This document shows, one piece after another, positions 18,324 through 27,445 of a stretch of 64,000 nucleotides of DNA. Origin of the DNA: Collinsella stercoris DSM 13279 (GTDB taxonomy: Bacteria > Actinomycetota > Coriobacteriia > Coriobacteriales > Coriobacteriaceae); assembly GCF_020735465.1 (NCBI RefSeq), contig NZ_CP085935.1, positions 1,302,001 through 1,366,000 on the forward strand. The letters run 5' to 3'. The translations under genes were made by a program, and so were the position numbers. How positions within the stretch are numbered: the stretch's first letter is position 1; each line of letters starts with the position of its first letter. The notes under the pieces are model-generated. The model worked only from the letters and a program-made list of their open reading frames with translations, did no database searches and had not been told where the DNA came from.

Positions 18324-18641
18324 ATGGGAGTCAGAACCGCCAACGTACAACCCGGTAACATCGGCGAGACCCTCGAGGGGCTGGCCGCTACCATCCACGC
18401 GCGCCGCGATGTCTCTCCTCAGGAGAGCTATACGGCACGCCTGCTCACGGATGTCGAGGACGAGCTGCTTAAAAAGCTCGCCGAGGAGGCCAGCGAAATC
18501 ATCATGGCCTGTAAGGATCGCGATCACGATCACATTCGCTACGAGGCGGGCGACCTGGTATATCACCTGCTCGTGACCCTCGAACGCTATGGCATCTCGC
18601 TCGACGAACTCGCCGGCGAGCTCAATGCCCGGATGAAGTAG
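18324..18641 (+). CDS. hisE: Phosphoribosyl-ATP pyrophosphatase
   Basis: 105 residues with the MazG-like helical core: LEGLAATIHARRD, SYTARLLTDVEDELLKKLAEEASE with the metal-binding Glu residues, YEAGDLVYHLLVTLERYGI. It removes pyrophosphate from PR-ATP, the second step. ATG 18324 is behind CAGGAGA. Last gene of the operon, converging on nagB. Confidence 0.94.
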   Translation: MGVRTANVQPGNIGETLEGLAATIHARRDVSPQESYTARLLTDVEDELLKKLAEEASEIIMACKDRDHDHIRYEAGDLVYHLLVTLERYGISLDELAGELNARMK

Positions 18642-18683
18642 TTCCCGTCATTCGCCCGCAGGCGTTCAGGCGTCGGGGCGGTT

Positions 18684-18713
18684 AAAAAGGGCCTCGGCGC
18701 GCAGCCGAGGCCC
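18684..18713 (-). terminator. Terminator of nagB
   Basis: 10-bp perfect stem (GGGCCTCGGC / GCCGAGGCCC) with a 5-nt loop, followed on the minus strand by TTTTT. It lies ~20 bp past the nagB stop and also blocks readthrough from hisE. Confidence 0.85.
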
Positions 18714-18732
18714 AGGGACAATGGAGCAACGA

Positions 18733-19461
18733 TTACTTGCAGAGCGACAGGGCCGCGTCGTCGGCGATGACCACGCAGTTGGGGTGCAGCTGCAGGATAG
18801 ACGCCGGGCAGGAAGGCTGAATGGGACCGAAGCACATGTCGTGCACGGCCTGAGCCTTCTTCTCGCCATTGGCGATCACGAGCACCATGTAGGCGTTCAT
18901 GATGGTCTGGATGCCCATGGTGTAGGCCTGGCGCGGCACGTCATCGATGTTGTCGAACAGGCGGCTGTTGGCCTCGATGGTGCTCTCGGTGAGGTCGACG
19001 CAGTGCGTGCCCTTGGAGAAGCAGGTGTCGGGCTCGTTGAAGCCGATGTGGCCGTTGTTGCCGATGCCGAGCAGCTGCAGGTCGGGGTAGCCGGCCTCCT
19101 CGACGATGCGATCGTACTCGGAGCAGGCGGCGTCGGCGTCGGGGTCGGAGCCGTCCGGCACGTGGGTGTTGGCCTGGTCGATATTGATGTGATCGAACAG
19201 GTTCTCCTTCATGAAGTAGTGGTAGCTCTGCGGATCGTCGTGGGACAGGCCGCGATACTCGTCCAGGTTGTAGGTGCTCACCTGGGAAAAGTCCAAGTCG
19301 CCGGCCTCATAGGCCTTGATGAGGTTCTGGTAGGTGCCGATGGGCGTGGAGCCGGTGGCAAGACCCAGCACGCAGGTGGGGTCGGTCACGACCTGAGCGG
19401 CGATGATGGCCGCCGCCTTGCGGCTCATGTCCTCGTAGTCCTTGGCGTGGATGATACGCAT
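18733..19461 (-). CDS. nagB: Glucosamine-6-phosphate deaminase
   Basis: 242 residues. Converts glucosamine-6-phosphate to fructose-6-phosphate and ammonia, feeding amino sugars into glycolysis. Motifs: GLATGSTPIGTYQNL (phosphate loop), YNLDEYRGLSHDDPQSYHYFM with the catalytic Asp, LGIGNNGHIGFNEP with the catalytic His. GAAAGGAG precedes the ATG. Its product role fits the secreted hexosaminidase at 30.5 kb and glmM nearby. Confidence 0.96.
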   Translation of the reverse strand: MRIIHAKDYEDMSRKAAAIIAAQVVTDPTCVLGLATGSTPIGTYQNLIKAYEAGDLDFSQVSTYNLDEYRGLSHDDPQSYHYFMKENLFDHINIDQANTHVPDGSDPDADAACSEYDRIVEEAGYPDLQLLGIGNNGHIGFNEPDTCFSKGTHCVDLTESTIEANSRLFDNIDDVPRQAYTMGIQTIMNAYMVLVIANGEKKAQAVHDMCFGPIQPSCPASILQLHPNCVVIADDAALSLCK

Positions 19462-19964
19462 AGCGCGCTCCTTTCCTCCGGGAAATCAAATCCCGATCAA
19501 TGCGGCCCCGTCGGCCGCAACCAACGAAAGACGCGCACCATCCAGGGCGAGGGCGCGTATGTTAAGAGTCCCCACCGTGTCGAGGCCCCTGCCCGTCCAC
19601 AGCGACTTGGGCCCCTACACCCAAGTACCTCTATTGTGAAGCATGCCGCGGGAATTGCAAGGGGTCGCAGCTCGTCCGGCACCGCGCTCGTCGCGTACCG
19701 AATGCACCCAGCAGAACTCCAACGTCGCGCGCGACCCCAGCATCGCGCGCACCGCGCCGTCCATGCGCCAAGCACGCAAGGCGCCCCGTTGCGACTTGCT
19801 CGCAACGGGGCGCACAGAAGATATGCGCGGGGAACGCCGGCGTATATGCATGGGATCGGAGCGACCGTGGTCGCCGTCCTGAAGACGGCCCCGGACTCGC
19901 AGTGGGTGCAGTCCCGAAGGCGGCCCCGAACTCACAGCTGACGCCGTCCTGCCCAAATCCGCAC
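19462..19964. other. 503-bp gap between EIIA-Glc and nagB
   Basis: No convincing gene on either strand. It holds the upstream region of nagB (minus strand) and, at 19781-19813, a perfect 14-bp hairpin (arms GCGCCCCGTTGCGA and complement, 5-nt loop) without a T-run. Several CGCGC-rich stretches are present. No riboswitch that I recognise. Confidence 0.5.
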
Positions 19965-20462
19965 TTATCGCGAGCGCGTCACGATGAGCTGATCGAGCTC
20001 AGCCACGTCCGCACCCTCGCAGCCCTTGATGCTCGCGTACTCCGCGGAGTTGCAAATCAAAATGGGAACCGTCAGGTCATAGCCCTCGGCGGCGATCGCG
20101 GGTCCATCGAACTCGATGAGCACGTCCCCCTGGCTCACCACATCGCCCACGGCGGCATTCACCTTGAAATGCCTGCCGTCCAGCTTGACCGTCTCCAGGC
20201 CAACATGAATGAGGACATCCAAGCCCTCGGCGGTGTGAATCGCCACGGCGTGACCCGTGGGGAAGATCGCCTCGATCTTGCCGTCGGAGGGCGCGACCAC
20301 GCGATTACCCGAGGGCTTGATGGCCACACCTTGGCCAAGCAGGCCCTTGGCAAACATTTGGTCGGCAACCTCGGAAAGCGGGATGACCCGACCTGCGAGC
20401 GGCGAGGGCAGCATGCTCGTGCGACTGTTCACATTCAGCGATTTGAGAAATCTGTCGAACAT
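19965..20462 (-). CDS. PTS glucose-type EIIA domain protein
   Basis: 165 residues, a free-standing EIIA of the glucose superfamily. Both active-site histidines are visible: His71 in FPTGHAVAIHT and His86 in VLIHVGLETVKLDG, the latter being the phosphorylated one. It relays phosphate from HPr to an EIIBC partner that is not in this window. It lies between glmM and nagB on the same strand, so amino-sugar uptake is a plausible role. Confidence 0.9.
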   Translation of the reverse strand: MFDRFLKSLNVNSRTSMLPSPLAGRVIPLSEVADQMFAKGLLGQGVAIKPSGNRVVAPSDGKIEAIFPTGHAVAIHTAEGLDVLIHVGLETVKLDGRHFKVNAAVGDVVSQGDVLIEFDGPAIAAEGYDLTVPILICNSAEYASIKGCEGADVAELDQLIVTRSR

Positions 20463-20544
20463 CTATCTCCCTTAAGGATTTCCGTGCCCCTCCATTCTAT
20501 CGAACAGCGGGGCCGAAAACCAATACCGGAACGCAGAAGCCGCC

Positions 20545-21882
20545 TTAGGGAAGCTCGCACTGGACGACCGCGACGATCGAGTCGACGGCCGCCTGGGCGG
20601 CGTCCTCCGTCTCGGCCTCGGCCATGACGCGCACGAGCGGCTCGGTACCCGACGTGCGCACCAGGATGCGGCCGCGCTCGCCCAGCTGCTCCTCGGCAGC
20701 GCGAACGGCATCCCAAACCGGCTTGCAGTCGTCGAGCTCCGCCTTGCGCTCGCTGCGAACGTTCACGAGCACCTGCGGATAGATCTTCACCGGCGAGCAC
20801 AGCTCGGAGAGCGACATGCGCTCGGCGCGCATGACCTCCATGATGCGCAGGGACGTCATGATGCCGTCGCCCGTGGTCTCGATGTCGCCGAAGATCACAT
20901 GGCCGGACTGCTCGCCGCCTAGGCTGTAGCCCTTCTCGCGCATGCAGGCCGTCACGTACTTGTCGCCCACCGGGGTGATCTCGTACTTGAGGTTTGCCTG
21001 ATCGAGCGCCTTGAACAGGCCCAGGTTGCTCATGACCGTGGGGACGACGGTGCCGGCGGTGAGGCGGCCGTGCTTGTGAAGATACGTGCCGCACACATAG
21101 AGGATCATGTCGCCGTCGACCACGTTGCCGCGGTCATCCACCGCCAGGCAGCGGTCGGCGTCGCCATCGTAGGCAAAGCCCACGTCGAGCCCCTGCTCAA
21201 GCACATGGCGACGCAGGCGCTCCATGTGCGTGGAACCGCAATCGACGTTGATGTTGAAGCCGTCCGGCGCGTTGGAGATCACGCGGACGTCGGCGCCCAA
21301 CGCGTCGAACACGGGCTTGGCCACCGAGGAGGCGGAGCCGTTGGCGCAGTCGAGGCCGATCTTGAGGCCCTGGAGGGAGAAGTTCGCGCTGGCGATCAGG
21401 TGCGCGATGTAGCGGTTGCGTCCCTGCATGTAGTCGACGGTGCAGCCGATCTCATCGCCGGAGGCGAACGGGATCTCGCTCTTGCCGTCGATGTAGTCCT
21501 CGATAAGCTCGAGGACCTCCTCGTCCATCTTGCAGCCCTCGCCGTTCATGAGCTTGATGCCGTTGTCGGTGTAGGGGTTGTGGCTCGCCGAGATCATGAT
21601 GCCGCAGTCAAAGCGACCGTCGACGGTCTCGTACGCAACGCCGGGCGTGGGGATGACATGCACCATGTAGGCGTCGGCGCCCGACGCGACCAAGCCGGAG
21701 ATAAGCCCCGACTCGAACATGTAGCTCGATCGACGGGTGTCCTTGCCCACCACCACGCGGGCCTTGCGCCCCTGACGCGCGCCGTAGTACCAGCCAACAT
21801 ATCGACCGATCTTGTACGCATGCTCGACCGTGAGCGTGGTACCGGCCTCACCGCGAAATCCATCGGTTCCGAAGTACTTCAT
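20545..21882 (-). CDS. glmM: Phosphoglucosamine mutase
   Basis: 445 residues. Interconverts glucosamine-6-phosphate and glucosamine-1-phosphate for cell-wall UDP-GlcNAc. The phosphoserine loop ISASHNPYTDNGIKLMN gives catalytic Ser100; the metal loop is AYDGDADRCLAVD; the sugar loop GGEQSGHVIF; the phosphate-binding end RTSGTEPLVRVMAE. MKYFGTDGFRG is the standard GlmM start. rpsI lies upstream on the same strand, separated by a terminator. Confidence 0.95.
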   Translation of the reverse strand: MKYFGTDGFRGEAGTTLTVEHAYKIGRYVGWYYGARQGRKARVVVGKDTRRSSYMFESGLISGLVASGADAYMVHVIPTPGVAYETVDGRFDCGIMISASHNPYTDNGIKLMNGEGCKMDEEVLELIEDYIDGKSEIPFASGDEIGCTVDYMQGRNRYIAHLIASANFSLQGLKIGLDCANGSASSVAKPVFDALGADVRVISNAPDGFNINVDCGSTHMERLRRHVLEQGLDVGFAYDGDADRCLAVDDRGNVVDGDMILYVCGTYLHKHGRLTAGTVVPTVMSNLGLFKALDQANLKYEITPVGDKYVTACMREKGYSLGGEQSGHVIFGDIETTGDGIMTSLRIMEVMRAERMSLSELCSPVKIYPQVLVNVRSERKAELDDCKPVWDAVRAAEEQLGERGRILVRTSGTEPLVRVMAEAETEDAAQAAVDSIVAVVQCELP

Positions 21883-21960
21883 ACAGGGTCCTTCCGTTTA
21901 TCCGCGCATTGCCTCCGCGCGGTTCAACAACGTGCCTTCGCACATGTCACCATGGTACAA

Positions 21961-21992
21961 AAAAAGGGCCCGCCGAGTAGCTCGGCAGGCCC
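21961..21992 (-). terminator. Terminator of rplM-rpsI
   Basis: Stem GGGCCTGCCGAG / CTCGGCGGGCCC with one mismatch and a 3-nt loop, followed on the minus strand by a run of at least seven T. It is ~35 bp after the rpsI stop. Confidence 0.88.
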
Positions 21993-22024
21993 AATTCCAT
22001 ACTGGAAACGTGTTCGCAAACGCC

Positions 22025-22420
<396 letters not shown>

Positions 22421-22423
22421 CTT

Positions 22424-22867
22424 TTAGCCCTCCAGCTCGATCTTAACGGGGTTCTGAGCAGCGTGCGGATGCTCGGTGCCAGCGTAGACCTTGAGCTTGG
22501 TCAGCTGCTTGCGGCCGAGGGTCGTCTTGGGGAGCATGCCGCGGACAGCGCGCTCGACGACCTTCTCCGGGTGCTTCTCCATAGCCTGGCGGAAGGACTC
22601 CGCCTTGAGGCCGCCATTGTAGCCGGAGTGACGGTAGTAGGTCTTGTGGTCGGCCTTGTTACCGGTAAGCTGGACCTTATCGGCGTTGATGACAACCACG
22701 AAGTCACCACAGTCGGAGTTGGGCGTGAACTGGGGCTTGTTCTTGCCGCGCAGGATCTTGGCAACCTGGGCAGCGAGACGGCCCAGCGTGGCGCCCTCGG
22801 CATCGATGAGGACCCAGTTGCGGGCAACCTCACCCTGCTTGGCGTAGTGAGTCGATTTCGAAATCAC
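22424..22867 (-). CDS. rplM: 50S ribosomal protein L13
   Basis: 147 residues with L13 motifs [40 protein letters not shown], and [27 protein letters not shown] start at 22867 behind GGAGG. First gene of the rplM-rpsI operon. Confidence 0.98.
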   Translation of the reverse strand: MISKSTHYAKQGEVARNWVLIDAEGATLGRLAAQVAKILRGKNKPQFTPNSDCGDFVVVINADKVQLTGNKADHKTYYRHSGYNGGLKAESFRQAMEKHPEKVVERAVRGMLPKTTLGRKQLTKLKVYAGTEHPHAAQNPVKIELEG

Positions 22868-22931
22868 TTTTCCTCCATGTACAGTACGTGTCTTAACAGA
22901 GTTTCACGGGGCTCTGGAAAGTAACTTGTCA

Positions 22932-22959
22932 ATAATACCGCCCCACGTTGCGAAGTCAA
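22932..22959 (-). promoter_or_regulatory. Promoter of rplM-rpsI
   Basis: On the minus strand, TTGACT (22959-22954) and TATTAT (22937-22932) are spaced 16 bp, a near-consensus housekeeping promoter, ~65 bp upstream of the rplM start. Confidence 0.6.
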
Positions 22960-23000
22960 CGCATTTCCGACATACGTGCAGAACTTCTGCACAGGCGGCG

Positions 23001-23105
23001 AGCGCAAAAAGGAACCCGGGGGCCATCGCGCCTACCCGGGTTCCCGACCTCTCCGCCCTCTGATGGGACTTCTCTGAGTATCTCAGTGGAGAGGACCCTT
23101 TGTTC
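23001..23105 (-). ncRNA. Possible small RNA with its own promoter and terminator
   Basis: On the minus strand a TATAAG box (23117-23112) is followed by ~100 nt with long-range pairing (CCTCTCC near the 5' end with GGAGAGG, and an inner CTGAGATACTCAG hairpin). It ends in a 10-bp terminator stem (GGAACCCGGG, arms 23011-23020 and 23035-23044) followed by TTTTT. No ORF is present. It does not match SRP RNA, RNase P RNA or any riboswitch I can recall. Alternatively it is the 3' UTR of the patatin gene upstream. Confidence 0.4.
23011..23044 (-). terminator. Rho-independent terminator
   Basis: Stem of 10 bp (GGAACCCGGG and its complement) with a 14-nt loop, followed on the minus strand by five T. 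It serves the patatin-like gene or the putative small RNA. Confidence 0.8.
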
Positions 23106-23234
23106 ACTCTTCTTATACCATGAAGTGCCAGCAGGTAGTCTTACTGGTATGAGAAATCAAGACCAACCGGTAAGCGGTCGATATTCAGCCGCCAACGGAA
23201 TGCGCGGTATCGGCGTCACGCCTCCGTCCAGCCC

Positions 23235-24107
23235 CTATTTGCCCACGAACTCCCGTATCTCATCAATATGGGCAACCGCCTCTTGGCGGCCCTGAATATA
23301 CAGATCGAGCAACTTCGCCGCATCGTGCTCGACATGCCCCACCTCAACGGGGCGCGGCGGCGCCAGCACAAATGCCCGGCCCTCACGCTCATATTCCCAA
23401 ATATGCTCGCGCTGCTCGTTGTAGCGCACGTGACGATTCTCCATTGCCTCCAGCAAATACGGATATGCGGCGTATGCGCGCTGAGCAGCCGGCATGAGCC
23501 CATAGGTGCCCTTGACGTAATCGCGATCCTGCGTAAGCACCACAATCGCCCGGTCAAAACCCGCATCTTCGAGCGCATGCTCAACCGGTACGGAATCGGC
23601 GGCGCCACCGTCCAGATACAGGTGCCCGTCGATCTCGACAGGCTGCGTAACCAGCGGCAAGGACGTGGAGGCGCGCACGGCGTCGATGTCGAGCATTGCA
23701 TTGCAAACCGGCAGGTACGCGGCAGTTCCGAACATCACATCCGTGGCGCATGCATACATTTCCATGGGATTTGCCAGATAGGCGTCATTATCGAAGGGGT
23801 CAAGGCGATCCTGCACGTCGTTAAGCATGAAATCGTAGCCAACCATGCTGCCGGTGGTAATGAGCGACTGAGCGCCCATGTAGCGCGGATCATTGCAAAA
23901 TGCCAGGTTCACGCGGTTTGCACGGCCGATCTGACGGCTCTTGTAATTCAGGCCGTTGAGCGCACCCGCAGAGGTTCCGTAACACGCTGCGACCTCAACG
24001 CGGTGCTCCATGAGAACGTCGAGCACGCCCGCGGTGAACTGGCCACGAAAGCTGCCGCCCTCCAAAACAATCGCAACCTTACCCGCGTTTTTCGCCTTGT
24101 CTTCCAT
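23235..24107 (-). CDS. Patatin-like phospholipase
   Basis: 290 residues, cytoplasmic serine lipase-like hydrolase of the patatin family. The oxyanion loop is LEGGSFRGQFTAG; the nucleophile elbow GTSAG gives Ser46; the dyad Asp is in LYLDGGAADSVP. The C-terminal third follows the bacterial subgroup often seen next to amino-acid or lipid genes. The natural lipid substrate is not known. Monocistronic; divergent from ssrA. Confidence 0.88.
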   Translation of the reverse strand: MEDKAKNAGKVAIVLEGGSFRGQFTAGVLDVLMEHRVEVAACYGTSAGALNGLNYKSRQIGRANRVNLAFCNDPRYMGAQSLITTGSMVGYDFMLNDVQDRLDPFDNDAYLANPMEMYACATDVMFGTAAYLPVCNAMLDIDAVRASTSLPLVTQPVEIDGHLYLDGGAADSVPVEHALEDAGFDRAIVVLTQDRDYVKGTYGLMPAAQRAYAAYPYLLEAMENRHVRYNEQREHIWEYEREGRAFVLAPPRPVEVGHVEHDAAKLLDLYIQGRQEAVAHIDEIREFVGK

Positions 24108-24241
24108 CTGAGCTCCTCTCGTCTGTATGACTTGTACCCCAATGAGTCGTGAAGATGAACAGATGTCCGCAAATCAAGGGGGCTTCTTCTCCCGCTGTGC
24201 GTCACATGAGTGCCCTGAAGACGCTCGAGACGCGAACGTGG

Positions 24242-24247
24242 TATACT
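24242..24247 (+). promoter_or_regulatory. -10 box upstream of ssrA
   Basis: TATACT stands ~86 bp before the mature tmRNA 5' end; no strong -35 is seen (AAGACG at 18-bp spacing). The leader between would be removed by RNase P. Confidence 0.4.
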
Positions 24248-24332
24248 ATTCGCTTACGGATTGCGCCACGTTCGCAGTTCGGGTACTTTGACAGGTCGTC
24301 GCCGCTCATGCGGCACCACGACCCTCACATGA

Positions 24333-24700
24333 GGGGCCGACTGGTTTCGACACGATAGTTCTGAGAGAGGAAGCAGGCCGTGGTCTCCTCGCCCACGTTA
24401 AACAGGGGTACCGTCAAAATGAATTGACAAGAATTCTTCTTTTGAGCCCCAGCTGGCTCTCGCTGCTTAATTTATAGCGGCGCGTCAACCCGGTGATTTC
24501 CCCGACACCGGCGCGACGTCATTTGAGGGGAATGCTCCCGCGCACGTGATCGGTATGGCGCGGGCTAAGACCGAACCGGTTGGGACGCCGAGAGCGTGTC
24601 GCTCCGCGCGAGGCGTCCGAGACTAAATGAGTGACTGAGCCTGGAGATGCCGATCAGGGAGCTGTCGTGGACCGGAGTTCGATTCTCCGCGGCTCCACCA
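24333..24700 (+). ncRNA. ssrA: tmRNA
   Basis: The 5' end GGGGCCGACTGGTTTCGACA is the tmRNA hallmark and pairs with the 3' end CGGCTCCACCA to form the tRNA-like acceptor; GTTCGATTCTC is the T-loop. The tag reading frame reaches TAA at 24468-24470 and ends ...EPQLALAA, a normal degradation-tag tail recognised by ClpXP. The frame is closed by TGA at 24420-24422, so the encoded part is at most IDKNSSFEPQLALAA. tmRNA rescues stalled ribosomes together with SmpB. Confidence 0.96.
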
Positions 24701-24711
24701 TAGGAGAATTA

Positions 24712-24748
24712 GGCGAACTGTCAACCACGGTTGACAGTTCGCCTTTTT
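24712..24748 (+). terminator. Terminator of ssrA
   Basis: Perfect 15-bp stem (GGCGAACTGTCAACC and complement) with a 2-nt loop followed by TTTTT, 11 bp after the tmRNA CCA end. Confidence 0.95.
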
Positions 24749-24826
24749 GTTATCTTCTCCACCATCCACCAGCTGCGATACCGCCCGGCGGACATAAGTC
24801 GCCGGAGGTTTTTCTTTGGCTTGCCA

Positions 24827-25249
24827 TCATCTCTTCTCGGCACGGGCCACGGCGCGTTTGACGCCCAGCAGGATGAGCACAATGCTCACACCCAAAACGA
24901 TATGGCCCAACCCGGCGATGCCGGAGATCGCCGCGTCCATGCCGCGGGCAAGATCGATGCCCAGAACCTGGGGCACGCCGCGAACCACGAGCATGAGGGC
25001 GGTAACGTTGAGACCCACGTGGTAGGCAACCACCGCACGGGACACGGAGCGGTCGGCGATGTGCAGGGTCTTCTCAAGCACGAGGAACAGCAAGAACATG
25101 ATCATGCCCAGCGCGAAATAGTGCGTATGGACAAACGCCAGCGTGGTGACGCCATCGAACCCGTTGAACTTCGTGAATTCGCGGAAGAACACACCTCCGA
25201 CCATCGCAAGAACTGCATACAGCAGAGCGCTATTCGCATACCTCTTCAT
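24827..25249 (-). CDS. DUF2871 membrane protein
   Basis: 140 residues with four hydrophobic helices. The family signature is visible: GGVFFREFTKFNGFDG, LAFVHTHYFALGMIMFLLFLVLEK, LMLVVRGVPQVLGID. I use the ATG at 25249 (MKRYANSALL) with GAGGCGG upstream; a longer start at 25291 adds 14 unconserved residues. Function of DUF2871 is unknown; conserved His and Arg in the membrane hint at a cofactor or ion but that is a guess. Confidence 0.85.
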   Translation of the reverse strand: MKRYANSALLYAVLAMVGGVFFREFTKFNGFDGVTTLAFVHTHYFALGMIMFLLFLVLEKTLHIADRSVSRAVVAYHVGLNVTALMLVVRGVPQVLGIDLARGMDAAISGIAGLGHIVLGVSIVLILLGVKRAVARAEKR

Positions 25250-25382
25250 GAGAGCCGCCTCTCTATCGCGCCCGTCCCATCGGGCGGTCATTTACCATGC
25301 CATCAGGGTACCAGAGCGCGCGGCATTTGATATCGTTTTTGCATCATTACCGTAATTCCCAATGAACGCTCAACACGTTCGT

Positions 25383-27143
25383 TCAGCTCCTTTGCCACGA
25401 GGCCCCAACGATGCGTCGGCGCCGCTTTCCGCAACACTCCCCATACGCCTTGCCCGAGCCGCATGGGCACGGGTCTGCGTCGCTCACGCGGATCTCGCTT
25501 CCGTCCGGCGCGTAAAACACCTTACGACCCGTCAGGTGCTCCATGTGCTCTCGTCTTGACCAGCCGTTATCATCCCACGAGGGCAGTGCCTGGTAGAAAT
25601 TGATGACGAGGCGAATGAGCTTCACCGTGGAAGGCGCTTCGTACGGATATCCATAGAGCTTCAACGCGCGCACGGCAGATCCGAGCGAGCCCGTGGCAAC
25701 CACGGAGGTCATCAGATCCTCGACCATGCGATCGGCGAAGAAATATTCGTTCTCCCCATCCGGCACGATGCCATCGAGGAAATTCCTAAGTGCTATGGCC
25801 TCCGGCAGCGAACAGGCAAAATCGAGCCATCCGTCTTTGACCAAATCGGAGCTGAGCGGACAGCGCGGGGTGGCACGGTGCTCTTGGATAAGCTGGTCGA
25901 TATACTCGTTGGTTTGACTCTCAAAACGATCATAGGCAGCCTGGATGCGAGCTGCCGTCGTATCGTTGGAGGGACGTGAGTCGAGCTGTTCGCGCAACGC
26001 ATCAAAGAGCTCATCGACCGTCGCACCGCCCTCTTCCATTGCGGCGAGAAGACCGAGAAGCGCCCCGTCCCCGCACTCCTTGACTGCATCGTGCACGAGG
26101 CAGGGAACGCTCAGCACGCGATTGGCTACGTACTCGGTACCATGGCGGAAGACTAGCCCCGTGCGGCACAGACTCCAATACCTGCCAGATGCGACACCCC
26201 TGAATTCTTCGAGTGAGATGGGCGTGAGCGTCATTTCCGCATACAGGCGGTACGCCTCTGCCAATTCGATCACACCGTACAAGTACGTACACGATTCAAT
26301 CACTCGAACGGCCTGATCCAACGGGAACCCAATGGCTTCGAGCTCACCACAGTCCTGCGCAGGCGTGGATTCCCCCTGCCCCTGGGGTTTTACTTGGCAA
26401 TCGGCCACCCCCTCTCCCTCAAGCGACTCAAGCAGCGCCACGGCCTCTTGCTCAACGAGCTCAGCGCGCTCTTCTTCGGGAAGGCCATAGAGCACGCCGC
26501 GATGGAAGCCCTCGCTGGGCTCGTCCTCGTGCTCGGCATCATTAAGCAAGTAATCGATCTTGTTTTGGAGGGCGCGCGTCTTCTCGGCGCGCGCGGCGAG
26601 TTTGAACGTCCGCGAATCCGAGATGGGCGGGCATTCCACAGACGCAGCGTACGCATTCGCTTCCTCTTTTGACAGAGGGGGCAGCCCATGCACGCGCATG
26701 GGCTCTTGCATCACGATGACATCGCCGAAAGGAAGCAAAGCGCCCTCAACGCAAACGGGAAGCACCGGAAATCCGAGCTCCAGGGTCTCCCCAAAGCCAC
26801 TCACCCTGAACAAGATGCCATCGCCCACGAGCAAGGCAGTACCGTCTTGCACTTCGAGCACGATGTATATGCCAAACAGGGCATCTTTCCAGCTCCGGAC
26901 CAGATTCAGCTCAGAAGCCGACAAGCGATAGACTTCCTCTTGCGCAAAGTCATCAATCACGTCGGGCGTGTGCCACAGCTCCTGCAACACGAGCAGGCAT
27001 TTTTCCTCAAGTTCAGGTTCAATGGGCCAAGCTGGACTGAATACATCGAAAACCGGCACAACCCCCAAGCGCTCGTTGGCGTACGTCATGAGCTCGCGAA
27101 GGAGCCCATGGTATTCCCTTTGTTGCGCCTCATCCATGCGCAT
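25383..27143 (-). CDS. Large SEC-C zinc-motif protein of unknown function
   Basis: 586 residues. The only recognisable part is a C-terminal SEC-C zinc knuckle, DADPCPCGSGKAYGECCG, with its four metal ligands. The rest is acidic and mostly helical with no clear catalytic motif and no signal peptide. SEC-C tails occur on SecA and on many regulatory or nucleic-acid-linked proteins. I cannot assign a function. A ~300-bp gap lies upstream. Confidence 0.8.
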   Translation of the reverse strand: MRMDEAQQREYHGLLRELMTYANERLGVVPVFDVFSPAWPIEPELEEKCLLVLQELWHTPDVIDDFAQEEVYRLSASELNLVRSWKDALFGIYIVLEVQDGTALLVGDGILFRVSGFGETLELGFPVLPVCVEGALLPFGDVIVMQEPMRVHGLPPLSKEEANAYAASVECPPISDSRTFKLAARAEKTRALQNKIDYLLNDAEHEDEPSEGFHRGVLYGLPEEERAELVEQEAVALLESLEGEGVADCQVKPQGQGESTPAQDCGELEAIGFPLDQAVRVIESCTYLYGVIELAEAYRLYAEMTLTPISLEEFRGVASGRYWSLCRTGLVFRHGTEYVANRVLSVPCLVHDAVKECGDGALLGLLAAMEEGGATVDELFDALREQLDSRPSNDTTAARIQAAYDRFESQTNEYIDQLIQEHRATPRCPLSSDLVKDGWLDFACSLPEAIALRNFLDGIVPDGENEYFFADRMVEDLMTSVVATGSLGSAVRALKLYGYPYEAPSTVKLIRLVINFYQALPSWDDNGWSRREHMEHLTGRKVFYAPDGSEIRVSDADPCPCGSGKAYGECCGKRRRRIVGASWQRS

Positions 27144-27445
27144 GGTCTTCCCTTCGACGCCACATCGCGCGGACCTTTTAGAATGGAAAGCCCAACGCTC
27201 CCGATTCCCTTAGAAATCATGACGCACCAATGGGACAATTACCAGTTACTCATATTCACTCCCGATATGCCGGACACAGATAGCTGCGGTAATGGAGTGC
27301 TTTTGGGATGACGACTCGTGAGTCTAGGCCGATTCTCATGTGGTTTTGCTTTTGTGGTCCATCAACTGGCCGTTTTTTTATTAAGGTGCATAGATCTTTG
27401 ACGGCGCATCCGAGCGTCAACCCGCGTAGCTACCGCCGTGGGCAC
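27144..27445. other. 302-bp gap with no recognised gene
   Basis: Noticeably AT-richer than its surroundings on the right half (a T-run at 27374-27380). It contains the upstream region of the SEC-C gene and the 3' side of the dus gene. I see no RNA gene or conserved ORF. Confidence 0.4.
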
